DNA from: Lysinibacillus_B sp050613145
GTDB taxonomy: Bacteria > Bacillota > Bacilli > Bacillales_A > Planococcaceae
Direction of reading: 5' to 3'
Assembly: GCF_050613145.1 (NCBI RefSeq)
Contig: NZ_CP192507.1
Coordinates: forward strand, 1,798,001 to 1,862,000
Length of the DNA stretch: 64,000 nt
Positions within the stretch are counted from its first letter, which is position 1. Each line of letters opens with the position of its first letter. A program made the position numbers and the translations under genes. Below the pieces are notes generated by a model. It had not been told where the DNA came from. It ran no database searches and saw only the letters and a list, made by a program, of their open reading frames with translations. Below are positions 1-7,188 of this stretch, piece after piece.

Positions 1-1
1 C

Positions 2-502
2 TCTAGCAAAACCAACGTAAGAGGTGGCCATGTTATTATCCATAAAAATTTTAAGCCTGATCCCTTAGACTTACGGCTTGCAAATGCAATAAAAGAACGT
101 GTTGGGTGGTCGCGTAAAGATGGCTTTGACTACCGAAACAACCTATTGAACCTCAATATATGCGCAAAGAAAGGCATCAGCTATCGACTTTTAGAACTAG
201 GATTTATATCAAACGAACAAGATCGCGCTCGTATAATTACAGAAGTAAAAGAAACAGCACGTGTAATTGCTGAGGCAATTACAGGACAAAAACTAGATAA
301 ACCTGCACCACCAAAAAAGGAGGAAACAATAGTGACGCAATTTTTGAATGAAACAGGTCGTAAAGCAGCTCGTAATATGATTAAAAAAGGCGTGGAAGAA
401 AAACTGTTCACTAGTGAACATGAGAATGTCGGAAAGTACAGTGACACTGAATTAATCAGCTATGGATTTGCCTACATTGACCGTAAAACAAATAATAAAT
501 AA
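2..502 (+). CDS. N-acetylmuramoyl-L-alanine amidase, phage endolysin type (5' end outside window)
   Basis: The gene is already open at the first base; 166 residues of its 3' part are visible. The visible part matches the second half of the Amidase_3 catalytic domain: a histidine in the segment RGGHVIIHKNF, the YRNNLLNL stretch, and the ELGFISN motif whose glutamate is the usual zinc-amidase catalytic residue. In this family the enzyme cuts the bond between muramic acid and L-alanine of peptidoglycan. The roughly 60 C-terminal residues after a Pro/Lys linker (PAPPKKEE) are probably a cell-wall targeting module, which I do not recognise. Integrase pieces and small phage-like genes follow, so it is most likely the lysis gene of a decayed prophage. 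A terminator hairpin lies 84 bases downstream. Confidence 0.8.
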   Translation, partial: SSKTNVRGGHVIIHKNFKPDPLDLRLANAIKERVGWSRKDGFDYRNNLLNLNICAKKGISYRLLELGFISNEQDRARIITEVKETARVIAEAITGQKLDKPAPPKKEETIVTQFLNETGRKAARNMIKKGVEEKLFTSEHENVGKYSDTELISYGFAYIDRKTNNK

Positions 503-585
503 GTACAAGCCCGTTATCACTATTAACATTATTGGTAAATTAAGGTGGATTAGGATTTACAATTTAAGGGAATTACAATATTAAA

Positions 586-624
586 AAGTCCAATTTCCTA
601 ATATTATTTAGTAAATTGGACTTT
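586..624 (+). terminator. Intrinsic terminator of the amidase gene
   Basis: Inverted repeat AAGTCCAATTT / AAATTGGACTT with a 16-base loop, followed by TTATATTTT. It sits between the amidase and the convergent minus-strand gene at 729-917 and could serve both directions. Confidence 0.7.
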
Positions 625-728
625 TATATTTTATTTAACTTTTTTTATATAGGTTAACCTTTTACATCATTCCTACATTAACAGAATAAATAATAATATG
701 AAAAGTATAGGAACGATTATGTAAACAT

Positions 729-917
729 CTAATTAGTTTTCTTCTCTTTACTGTTACTTTTCCAAAGCCACATCATGGAAGGAATAAAAATCCCCAAAAA
801 AACAGCCTCTAATAGGTTGTCTTTCCATTGCCAATCATTATATCGAAAGTAATCGGAAAGTATTAACACTATGAAGATGGTAATACTATAAGATAAAAAC
901 TTCAAAATAATTCTCAT
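729..917 (-). CDS. Small two-helix membrane protein, unknown
   Basis: 62 residues with two predicted membrane helices (about residues 4-22 and 34-52), a short polar loop (RYNDWQWKDN) and a basic tail KSNSKEKKTN. The ATG at 917 follows AAGGAG with good spacing, so the gene is probably real despite its size. I do not recognise the family. It lies just downstream of, and on the same strand as, the secreted protein gene 1118-1681, with a terminator between. Its size and topology would suit an immunity protein for that product, but this is inference only. Confidence 0.5.
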   Translation of the reverse strand: MRIILKFLSYSITIFIVLILSDYFRYNDWQWKDNLLEAVFLGIFIPSMMWLWKSNSKEKKTN

Positions 918-1047
918 TATTATTCTCCTTTTTATTTAGGGGAAATTAGTTGTAATTTTATGAAAAACAGGACATTCCTGTTACTGTAACCAGTATTTTA
1001 AAAGGTATCTGTCGAAATAACGGTCCCCTCTATTAAATAATAAGCAA

Positions 1048-1074
1048 AATGAAGAACTTGAAAAGTTCTTCATT
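1048..1074 (-). terminator. Intrinsic terminator of the secreted-protein gene
   Basis: AATGAAGAACTT and AAGTTCTTCATT form a 12-bp stem with a 3-base loop; on the minus strand it is followed by TTGCTTATT. It ends transcription of the gene 1118-1681. Confidence 0.75.
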
Positions 1075-1117
1075 TTACTCATTCTTAATGTTAAATCAAA
1101 GTCACCAACTACTGGAT

Positions 1118-1681
1118 TTATATCCAACCATTATATTTTTTTACACAAGTACCATGCCACCATATTAATTGTCCCGCAATACTAATAGCATTTCCTTTGG
1201 CCAAAAATTTTAGCATTTTGCTAGCTGCTTCAGTGTATAACCCGTCCCATATTAATCCTAAAATTGTTGAGATAGTTGCTACGGCAAATACTTCTCCAAA
1301 ATTCTCTTTGATTTTTTCGTTTATACATTGATTAATTTTGTCTTTGTTTGGATTATTAACAATAGCATAAGTAGATAAAGATTCGCAAACTATTAGTTTT
1401 TCATCAACTTGCTGTGTCGGGAGTAACTCTTCTTTACTTAAACCAAAAGTTTCCTCTAGATATGTAAAATTATAGTCAATTACAACACCATTCTCGTCAA
1501 AAATAAACCCATTCTTGTGTAAATCTTCTAGTTGCTGTGCTAATTCATTGATTTCTTCTTCTGTTGGTTCATATGACTCTTCTACATCTATAACTTGTGC
1601 AGAAGTAAAGTTAGCAAAAGTAGACAAAACCAAGATTAAAGTCATGATAGATACCAGACCTTTCTTCAAAAATGTTTGCAC
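1118..1681 (-). CDS. Secreted protein with hydrophobic Gly-rich C-terminus; unknown, toxin-precursor-like
   Basis: 187 residues. The GTG start at 1681 is preceded by TAGGAGG at ideal spacing. Residues 1-28 form a clear signal peptide ending near TSAQ. Residues 30-75 are strongly acidic (ESYEPTEEEINELAQQ). The last 55 residues are hydrophobic, with Gly and Ala and little charge (ATISTILGLIWDG, KGNAISIAGQLIWWHG), and end in a Cys-containing basic tail. Three cysteines are present in total. I do not recognise the family. A signal peptide, an acidic middle and a membrane-active-looking C-terminus recall bacteriocin precursors of the SdpC kind in plan, not in sequence. The neighbour at 729-917 could be an immunity gene. 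No processing or export genes are nearby. Confidence 0.6.
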   Translation of the reverse strand: MQTFLKKGLVSIMTLILVLSTFANFTSAQVIDVEESYEPTEEEINELAQQLEDLHKNGFIFDENGVVIDYNFTYLEETFGLSKEELLPTQQVDEKLIVCESLSTYAIVNNPNKDKINQCINEKIKENFGEVFAVATISTILGLIWDGLYTEAASKMLKFLAKGNAISIAGQLIWWHGTCVKKYNGWI

Positions 1682-1852
1682 GTTTTTTCCTCCTAAGTAT
1701 ATATTTCTGTTACGTTAGTTCTAAAATTCACCATTTTAATATAGTGACGAAAACTCATCTTTCGTAATTGTTATCCAAATAAATTATCTGTTTTGTTTAT
1801 TGCTATAGCAATTCATTTACCCTCGAGTTACTCTAAATCTATCATTTGTATA

Positions 1853-1896
1853 ACCGACATTACAACCGACAATTATACCGTCGGTGTAATGTCGGT
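1853..1896. repeat. Long near-perfect inverted repeat
   Basis: ACCGACATTACAACCGAC pairs with GTCGGTGTAATGTCGGT, leaving one bulged A and a 9-base loop. The downstream tail ATATTTTAG is weak for a terminator. No plus-strand gene lies upstream, so it may be a regulator site, the end of a lost mobile element, or a terminator left from a deleted gene. Confidence 0.6.
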
Positions 1897-2026
1897 ATAT
1901 TTTAGAATCTATATTGGTTTACTCAGTAATATATTTATACAATGACTTCAAAGTAACATCAAAAATAAAGGCTATTTATTTGTCAATGCTTTGTGCTAAA
2001 TTTTAATTTTGAGTACTTATAAAGGG

Positions 2027-2076
2027 TTTTGTATTCACCTCTCGAATTATGTCCGAAAGGGGAGGTGAATACAAAA
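2027..2076 (+). promoter_or_regulatory. Hairpin sequestering RBS and start codon of the gene at 2076
   Basis: TTTTGTATTCACCTC (2027-2041) is perfectly complementary to GAGGTGAATACAAAA (2062-2076), with a 20-base loop. The right arm contains most of the GGGGAGG ribosome binding site and the first base of the ATG. In the mRNA the initiation region would be fully double-stranded, a layout known from translationally controlled leaders. Whether the transcript starts upstream of 2027 cannot be seen. Confidence 0.6.
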
Positions 2077-2318
2077 TGAATATCACAATTTTTAGCTTTA
2101 TGTTTAGGCGAGTTCCAGACGGTAAGGAAGTAGAAGGTGTTTATTATTTTGTTGTCCCAGAAGGAGAAAGTGCAGATTTTAGCGATGAAGAATTATTAAA
2201 AATTGTAAGAGATGCTGGTTATGATGCAACAAGTATCGTACACAGAGAAGCGGAAGATGACGAAGATATAGATGATTCATGGTTTGATCAATTTGATAAT
2301 GATGGTTTTGTTCACTAA
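2076..2318 (+). CDS. Small acidic protein, paralogue of the protein at 7934; prophage-region hypothetical
   Basis: 80 residues from the ATG at 2076. An ATG nine codons earlier (2049) has no RBS of its own and lies in the hairpin loop, whereas 2076 follows GGGGAGG by ten bases. The middle of the protein (VEGVYYFVVPEGES..DEELLKIVRDAGYDATSIVHRE) aligns with 7934-8128 (VEGNAALFF..TDEAILKEIKAQYGYDAIEILHRQ), so the two genes are paralogues. The C-terminus is acidic (EAEDDEDIDDSWFDQFDND), which the paralogue lacks. I do not recognise a named family. Each copy lies upstream of a decayed 26-codon ORF (2932, 8243), which points to duplication of a cassette. Translation is probably controlled by the hairpin over its start. 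Confidence 0.6.
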   Translation: MNITIFSFMFRRVPDGKEVEGVYYFVVPEGESADFSDEELLKIVRDAGYDATSIVHREAEDDEDIDDSWFDQFDNDGFVH

Positions 2319-2371
2319 AAAATTAAAGCCATCCAGAGATCATTGTGGGGGCATTTTTTATTTACAAATAA

Positions 2372-2407
2372 GAACGAATGTTCTAATATAAATACAAACA
2401 AATGTTC
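2372..2407 (+). promoter_or_regulatory. Two LexA (DinR)-like SOS boxes
   Basis: GAACGAATGTTC (2372-2383) fits the Gram-positive LexA box core GAACRNRYGTTC exactly. A second copy, AAACAAATGTTC (2396-2407), differs at one conserved base. They lie 25-60 bases before the ATG of the gene at 2432, so that gene is probably DNA-damage induced, as is common in prophages. Confidence 0.6.
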
Positions 2408-2431
2408 TTTTGGTAAACGGAGGGGTTTACT

Positions 2432-2749
2432 ATGCCTATTATAAACAATAATGAGGTCCAAGTAATATTCGGAACAGGAGATATTTCAGTCGGAATCGGA
2501 TGTAGGAGCGATAGAAGTTCTAGTATAGTTCAGTTTACGGAAATTGAACCTAGACCGATAGGTGAAGAATTTGCATTCGATAAAAATAAGATGGAAATTG
2601 ACGATGCTCCAGTAACGTTTATTTTTAATAAGGTCGAAAGTATAGATGCAGTAATTAAACAATTACAAAGGTTAAGAGATATTATGGGGAACAAGGATAA
2701 TTATGAATGGACAGACGGTGGAAGAATTTTAGAAAAGAATCCTTCATGA
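2432..2749 (+). CDS. Hypothetical protein, probably SOS-controlled, prophage region
   Basis: 105 residues. The ATG follows CGGAGGGG with good spacing. The sequence looks soluble and beta-rich at the N-terminus (NNEVQVIFGTGDISVGIGCRS) with a helical segment near residues 70-90 (VESIDAVIKQLQRLRDIM). There is no signal peptide or membrane segment. I do not recognise the family. Two LexA-like boxes sit just upstream and a terminator just downstream, so it is a single-gene unit that may be induced by DNA damage. Its small size and its neighbours (amidase, integrase pieces) suggest a phage origin. Confidence 0.55.
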   Translation: MPIINNNEVQVIFGTGDISVGIGCRSDRSSSIVQFTEIEPRPIGEEFAFDKNKMEIDDAPVTFIFNKVESIDAVIKQLQRLRDIMGNKDNYEWTDGGRILEKNPS

Positions 2750-2772
2750 ATAGAAAGTCACCCGTAAACAAA

Positions 2773-2813
2773 ATAAGACCGCTTTCTACTATATAAATAG
2801 GAAGCGGTCTTAT
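2773..2813 (+). terminator. Intrinsic terminator
   Basis: ATAAGACCGCTT and AAGCGGTCTTAT flank a short loop and are followed by TAATTAA. It closes the gene at 2432-2749. Confidence 0.65.
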
Positions 2814-2931
2814 TAATTAAAATAATATCGGTACCCCAAATGTACCCCAAACCATTTCTTTTAAATATACAAAAATACATACGATAAAAATCTAATACGC
2901 ATTTAAACGTTGATATTAAAGGGGCGATTAT

Positions 2932-3010
2932 ATGCAAAATTATTCATTACGAATTGATTAGAACTCTGGAGCAAAAACACACCGCCAAAGTGGTTGTCTT
3001 AATATATTAG
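2932..3010 (+). pseudogene. Decayed ~26-codon small ORF, copy 1
   Basis: The frame from 2939 to the TAG at 3008 reads IIHYELIRTLEQKHTAKVVV. The ATG at 2932, after an AAAGGGG RBS, is one base out of frame with it. A second, differently damaged copy lies at 8243-8322. The 110 bases upstream are also alike in both places (TTGATATTAAAGG, GGTACCCCA). I do not recognise the product. Confidence 0.5.
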
Positions 3011-3016
3011 AGTTTA

Positions 3017-3048
3017 GGGGCTATCTGTTAAAGATTAGCCCCATTTTT
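3017..3048 (+). terminator. Intrinsic terminator
   Basis: GGGGCTA and TAGCCCC enclose a 12-base loop, followed by ATTTTT. It overlaps the stop codon of the convergent integrase remnant at 3028. Confidence 0.6.
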
Positions 3049-3200
3049 AATAGGGTAGTCAAAAGTGTCGATAATTGTATCTTCCATTTTCCTCAATACA
3101 TTTCCGTATGTTGTCTGAATTATTTGGGATGTATTTTCTAATCATGCAGCACTCGCTTTAACTGGCACGTTGAATAATTCTTTTAAATATTGAAGGAGTG
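3028..3200 (-). pseudogene. Tyrosine recombinase (phage integrase) C-terminal remnant
   Basis: On the minus strand the frame ending at the TAA at 3028 reads LKELFNVPVKASAA, an in-frame stop, then LENTSQIIQTTYGNVLRK and MEDTIIDTFD. The TTYGNV segment matches the catalytic tyrosine box at the end of phage-type integrases, and the preceding LFNVPVKA..LENT stretch matches the conserved region before it. No start or catalytic domain core remains upstream, because the surface-protein promoter region begins there. This is clear prophage debris; a second integrase piece is at 6828-6949. Confidence 0.7.
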
Positions 3201-3364
3201 GTGAATAAGGAAGGTTGTAAAACACGTAATGAAAATAAGGTGGAAATTTGTTGTGAAATCCAGTGGAAAATAGCTCTTTTTATGTAGATTGTGTGAAACA
3301 CATAAAGTTACACGGAATGTGAACGATATACTTTTATAGATGGACAGAGGAGGACTAAACAACA

Positions 3365-6238
3365 TTGAATAAAAAATTACTTTTCACAGTCGCAGCTATC
3401 CCAGCAGCATTTATTATCCCAGCAGTAGCGGGGGCAGACGAATTAGCCCCGATTTCAATTATAGGAGATGCCGTTGTAAATAAAACACTTACAGCATCCA
3501 TTACGGGATTACCTGCAGGTACGATCATAAATGGCTATCAATGGTATTATGTTGAAACATCAGAAGCTGATGGTGCAACAACGAAAAAACCAATTTCGGG
3601 TGCTACACAAGCTACTTTTAAAGTGCCAATCGAAGCGGCGGGGAAAACAATTACAGTTGAAGCTACATCAACATCAGAAACTGTATATAAAGGTGATTTA
3701 CGTGTAGTTAGTTCATTATCACTTGCTATTGCGGCACCAACTTTTGAAGGCTATTCAGCTTCAAAATTTGTAGCGCCAGGAGAAACAGTAAAAGTATCAG
3801 GAGCGAAAGTAACTGATAATTCCGGGGCTGATTTACAAAGTAGTCAAATTACATATAGCTATGAGTGGTTTTATAAAGTAGGAGAGGTATTCACAATTAT
3901 CGATGGTGCGTCAGAGGATACTTATACAGTTCCTAAAGATGCAATTGAAAAAGGTACGATCAATATTGCTGTCAAAGTAACGGCTAAGGCAGGGGCATCA
4001 GTTGTGGTGTCAGATCTTTCGGATGTGTTAACAGTATCTAATGAACCGTCGAATACATTGATTGAGTCTATCCAAACTTTACGTGTAAGTGATGTTAAAT
4101 ATAATGTGACAGATTTTGAAGTATTTAAAGCTGAAGTGAAGGCATTAGATAGTCAATATCAAGCCTTATCGGCCGCTGCAAAGGCAAATGTCACAAATTA
4201 TGATGTACTTAAGCGAGCAATTGCTGATGTAGAGGCTATAAGTGCGTTAAATGACAAAGTAAATAAAGCAGGCGAAGTTGTTGAGAAAGATAAGCCAAAA
4301 TATTTAAAGGACATCGAAGAGGCATACGATAAGCTTGACTTATTACAACGTAGCTTAGATGTAGGGGATACGTTATTTAATAGTATTAAGGATATCTTGA
4401 AAGCACCTACTGATATTGCAGATATTGCAGAAGTTAGAAGAATAAATCAAGCAATTACGGCATTATTAAAATATGATAATTTCTTAATTAAGTACGAGGC
4501 TGATAGCATTGAGTCATTAAAAGCGCAAATTGAAGTCATTGAGGCGGATATTGAAAAGGTATCTAAAAACTACCAATCTGCTATACAAGATAGAACGTTA
4601 AAAGATGCAATGCAAGATATTAAAAAAATTGAACAATTTATCAAACGCTTCGATAAATTATCAACAAGTAATACACCAAATAAGCAAGTAACAGCTGCAA
4701 AATCAATACGAACTGCGTATGAAAAACTAACATATAAGCAACAACAGCTAGTGCCAGCAGAATATATTACTAAATTGCTCGATGCAGAAAATGCTGAAGA
4801 AAATCAAATTAATAATTTAAATACTGAAATTGCGAGCTATCTTGATGACGATATATACCCAATGAATCCGACAGCACAAACATGGCAAACGCATGTGACG
4901 AATGTGAACCGTATTATCTCAGAGTATAAAACTTTAACGAAAACTTCGGCGGCTAAAGTTGTTGGCTACGAAGGCATTACCCAGTTACAAAAAGATTTGA
5001 AGACAGCTGAGAAGGTCATTAAACAAATTGAATCATATACTTCACTTTCAAATATGAGTGATGTGAAAGAAAGTAAACTAAAATCGAGCTATAGCAGTGC
5101 TTTAAATGCTTATAATAAACTAACAAGTTTGCAGCAATCTCTTGTTTATAATGAAGATCAGTTATTAAATAATCCACCGAATGTGACGGTCGATAATAAT
5201 GGGAAAGAGCCAACTGATAAAGCGGCAGCAGAAGTGCTAAAAGCTAATATCGCAAAGTTTGCTGATATAACAAAATATTCGTTCACAGAATTAGAAACAG
5301 CAGTAAATACAGCGACAACAGCCTATAAAAACCTTTCATCTGCTGCACGAAAATATGTAACGAACTATCATTTGTTAACGGCTGCTAGTAAAGATGTGAA
5401 AGGTGTCGTATCTTTCCATAAGAAAGTACAGGCTGCTCGTGAAGAAATGAACGTTGGGAAGCAAGCGAAAAAAATTGAATCTATAGAAAAGGCGTATGCA
5501 AAATTGCCTGCAAATCAGCAGCATTTGGCCAAGCCACAATTTGAAGCACTGTTAGACAATCGTCTTGTAGATGAAAATGCACCTGACATTTCAACGTTAA
5601 TCAATAAAATCGATGGACTTGTCATAAATGGTCTATATACAGCTACAGTAGCAGAGATTAAGCAACTTTCTGAACAATATAGTAGCCTTAGCTCCAGCGA
5701 CAAAAAGCTTGTCAAGAATGCTACAATTTTAAAAATAGCAGAAGCAGATGTGAAAAAAGTAGAGTCATTTATGAAGCAGTATGATAAATCATTTGCTAGT
5801 AATCCAACAACAATCATTAAGGCATTTGCTAAGCTAACTGCCAAGCAAATGAATTTAGTGAGTGAAGATGTTCGTGAAAAGATTATTTCTGCAGAACAAG
5901 GGCAACAAGGGTCTAATGAAACGGCATTTAGTATTGTGGAATCCATCAATTCACTTCTTCAAGGTGGCGTATACAAAGCCGATTTGCAAGCCGAAGTATT
6001 GAACATTCGAGCAGCATATGACAAGCTGAGTACTTCTGAAAAGAGCATCGTGAAAAACTACTCGAAGCTAACACAGGCTGAGGCAGATCTAAAAAAGGTA
6101 GCAGAGGTACATGCCTTATATGAAGCTATTCCGGCAGAAAACGGTGATACAGCCCGCAAAGCTTGGCAAACAGCTTTTGCGAAACTGTCGAAAAAATTAG
6201 AACTACTTTATACGGATATGTACAAAGATGATAAATAA
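3365..6238 (+). CDS. Large secreted surface protein with Ig-like N-terminus and six helical repeats
   Basis: 957 residues from a TTG start at 3365 preceded by GAGGAGG. Residues 1-24 are a signal peptide (KKLLFTVAAIPAAFIIPAVAGA). Residues about 30-225 form two Ig-like beta domains with the INGYQWYYVE / YSYEWFYKVGE pattern seen in S-layer-type proteins. From about 228 to the end there are six repeats of about 110 residues, each with the pattern FxxLxxxVxxxxxxYxxLSxxxKxxVxNYxxLxxAxxDVKxV, then a FxKxxxxAxxxY..L...Q..LV segment. They are helical and charge-rich. No LPXTG signal, SLH domain or transmembrane anchor is visible, so attachment to the wall is unclear. It stands alone, with prophage debris on both sides and its own terminator. 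I infer a cell-surface or matrix role. Confidence 0.8.
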   Translation: MNKKLLFTVAAIPAAFIIPAVAGADELAPISIIGDAVVNKTLTASITGLPAGTIINGYQWYYVETSEADGATTKKPISGATQATFKVPIEAAGKTITVEATSTSETVYKGDLRVVSSLSLAIAAPTFEGYSASKFVAPGETVKVSGAKVTDNSGADLQSSQITYSYEWFYKVGEVFTIIDGASEDTYTVPKDAIEKGTINIAVKVTAKAGASVVVSDLSDVLTVSNEPSNTLIESIQTLRVSDVKYNVTDFEVFKAEVKALDSQYQALSAAAKANVTNYDVLKRAIADVEAISALNDKVNKAGEVVEKDKPKYLKDIEEAYDKLDLLQRSLDVGDTLFNSIKDILKAPTDIADIAEVRRINQAITALLKYDNFLIKYEADSIESLKAQIEVIEADIEKVSKNYQSAIQDRTLKDAMQDIKKIEQFIKRFDKLSTSNTPNKQVTAAKSIRTAYEKLTYKQQQLVPAEYITKLLDAENAEENQINNLNTEIASYLDDDIYPMNPTAQTWQTHVTNVNRIISEYKTLTKTSAAKVVGYEGITQLQKDLKTAEKVIKQIESYTSLSNMSDVKESKLKSSYSSALNAYNKLTSLQQSLVYNEDQLLNNPPNVTVDNNGKEPTDKAAAEVLKANIAKFADITKYSFTELETAVNTATTAYKNLSSAARKYVTNYHLLTAASKDVKGVVSFHKKVQAAREEMNVGKQAKKIESIEKAYAKLPANQQHLAKPQFEALLDNRLVDENAPDISTLINKIDGLVINGLYTATVAEIKQLSEQYSSLSSSDKKLVKNATILKIAEADVKKVESFMKQYDKSFASNPTTIIKAFAKLTAKQMNLVSEDVREKIISAEQGQQGSNETAFSIVESINSLLQGGVYKADLQAEVLNIRAAYDKLSTSEKSIVKNYSKLTQAEADLKKVAEVHALYEAIPAENGDTARKAWQTAFAKLSKKLELLYTDMYKDDK

Positions 6239-6284
6239 GGGTGTAACCAAAAAAGCTAACATCCAGTAAAGATGCTAGCCATAG

Positions 6285-6328
6285 ACTGTAGATAAACTCA
6301 TTAATGATGGGATTATCTACAGTTTTTT
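6285..6328 (+). terminator. Intrinsic terminator of the surface-protein gene
   Basis: ACTGTAGATAA pairs with TTATCTACAGT and is followed by TTTTTT. A weaker hairpin (GCTAACATC / GATGCTAGC) precedes it at about 6256-6279. Confidence 0.85.
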
Positions 6329-6523
6329 AATGCCCTGAAAAGTGGGTATCATGCGGAGTGTTTTACTTTGGCTTTTCGGTACTTGCTATTAAAATCAAAA
6401 AGTGATTGAAGTTTTGTTTTCGTTTTTTTGTGGTGGATAGGGGGATTGCACAAACAATTACATGTTAGACTTGACGATGACACTGTAAATTTCAGTAAAG
6501 TAAAAAATGTTATGAGGAACCTA

Positions 6524-6812
6524 TATAAATCATCTTAAAACTGTCGACATTGAACGGTCAAAAAACCTGGTGCGAGCAAAACCTTGCCGTATCCGAGCAA
6601 AAGCCTGCGGTAAACGGTCAAAAAGCCAAGGTATCCGAGCAAAAAGGCGCTGTATCCGGTCAAAAAAATCTGGCGCGAGCAAAAGCCTACAGTAAACAGT
6701 CAAAACATTCATTTTTCACCAAAAGGCTAGCAAATGAGACGATAAGCACGCAATATGTAGGCTGATTGTTAAAGTCAATCGTTATACTGGAAGATTAAAT
6801 GCACATATATAT
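6524..6812. repeat. Interspersed repeat family, copy A (full length)
   Basis: Starts with AAATCATCTTAAAACTG and TCGACATTGAACGGTCAAAA, and ends with AGTCAATCGTTATACTGG..TGCACATATATA. Between the ends lie about eight units of 16-22 bases that alternate cores GGTCAAAA and CGAGCAAAA with intervening GCGGTATC or GCGGTAAA stretches. The interior is open in one frame on each strand, but no RBS precedes either frame and no protein family is recognised. Copies B-E are at 25591, 34627, 45908 and 48568. It directly abuts the integrase remnant at 6828. Confidence 0.8.
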
Positions 6813-6827
6813 TCTAGGTGGTGATAG

Positions 6828-6949
6828 AATAGGGTGTTTTTAGGAGCCCCTGATCCATAATGGCCCTTAGTTTTGTTGATATGAATCAAGTTGTTTTCAA
6901 TATCAATATCCGTTGCCCATTGTAAAGCGCGCCATTCACTAACACCGCA
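6828..6949 (-). pseudogene. Tyrosine recombinase (phage integrase) internal fragment
   Basis: Read on the minus strand from 6949 to 6828, one frame gives CGVSEWRALQWATDIDIENN and then LIHINKTKGHYGSGAPKN. This is the conserved G(L/C)R..E..AL.W.DID...I.I..T....PK segment of phage integrases, with the catalytic Arg position replaced by Val. No intact gene surrounds it. It may come from the same or another integrase as the fragment at 3028-3200. Confidence 0.65.
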
Positions 6950-7188
6950 CCCCAGTCAAAAATAATAAATTCAAACATACAATTACAGTAGTATGCCGGC
7001 TTTTTTGTTTATATTGCGTTATCACCGACAAGAATTATGACGGACACCGACGGAAAAAGTAGTAATATAGAAAGAGAATTTTCGGAAAACCACCTTTGTA
7101 ATTTTGGTACTAATGTTGGTATGATAAAAGTACCATCAATATAAGTTAATATTGCTTAAAAATTAAACAAACTAGTAGGAAGAAAAGA

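Noticed and set aside
2841..2860. Tandem GTACCCCAAA as a phage attachment site
   Set aside because: No matching second copy that would bound a prophage was found; the single GGTACCCC near 8178 is explained by the cassette duplication.
6540..6720. Regular short repeats suggesting a CRISPR array
   Set aside because: Units are contiguous with no constant repeat and unique 30-bp spacers, and no cas genes are present.
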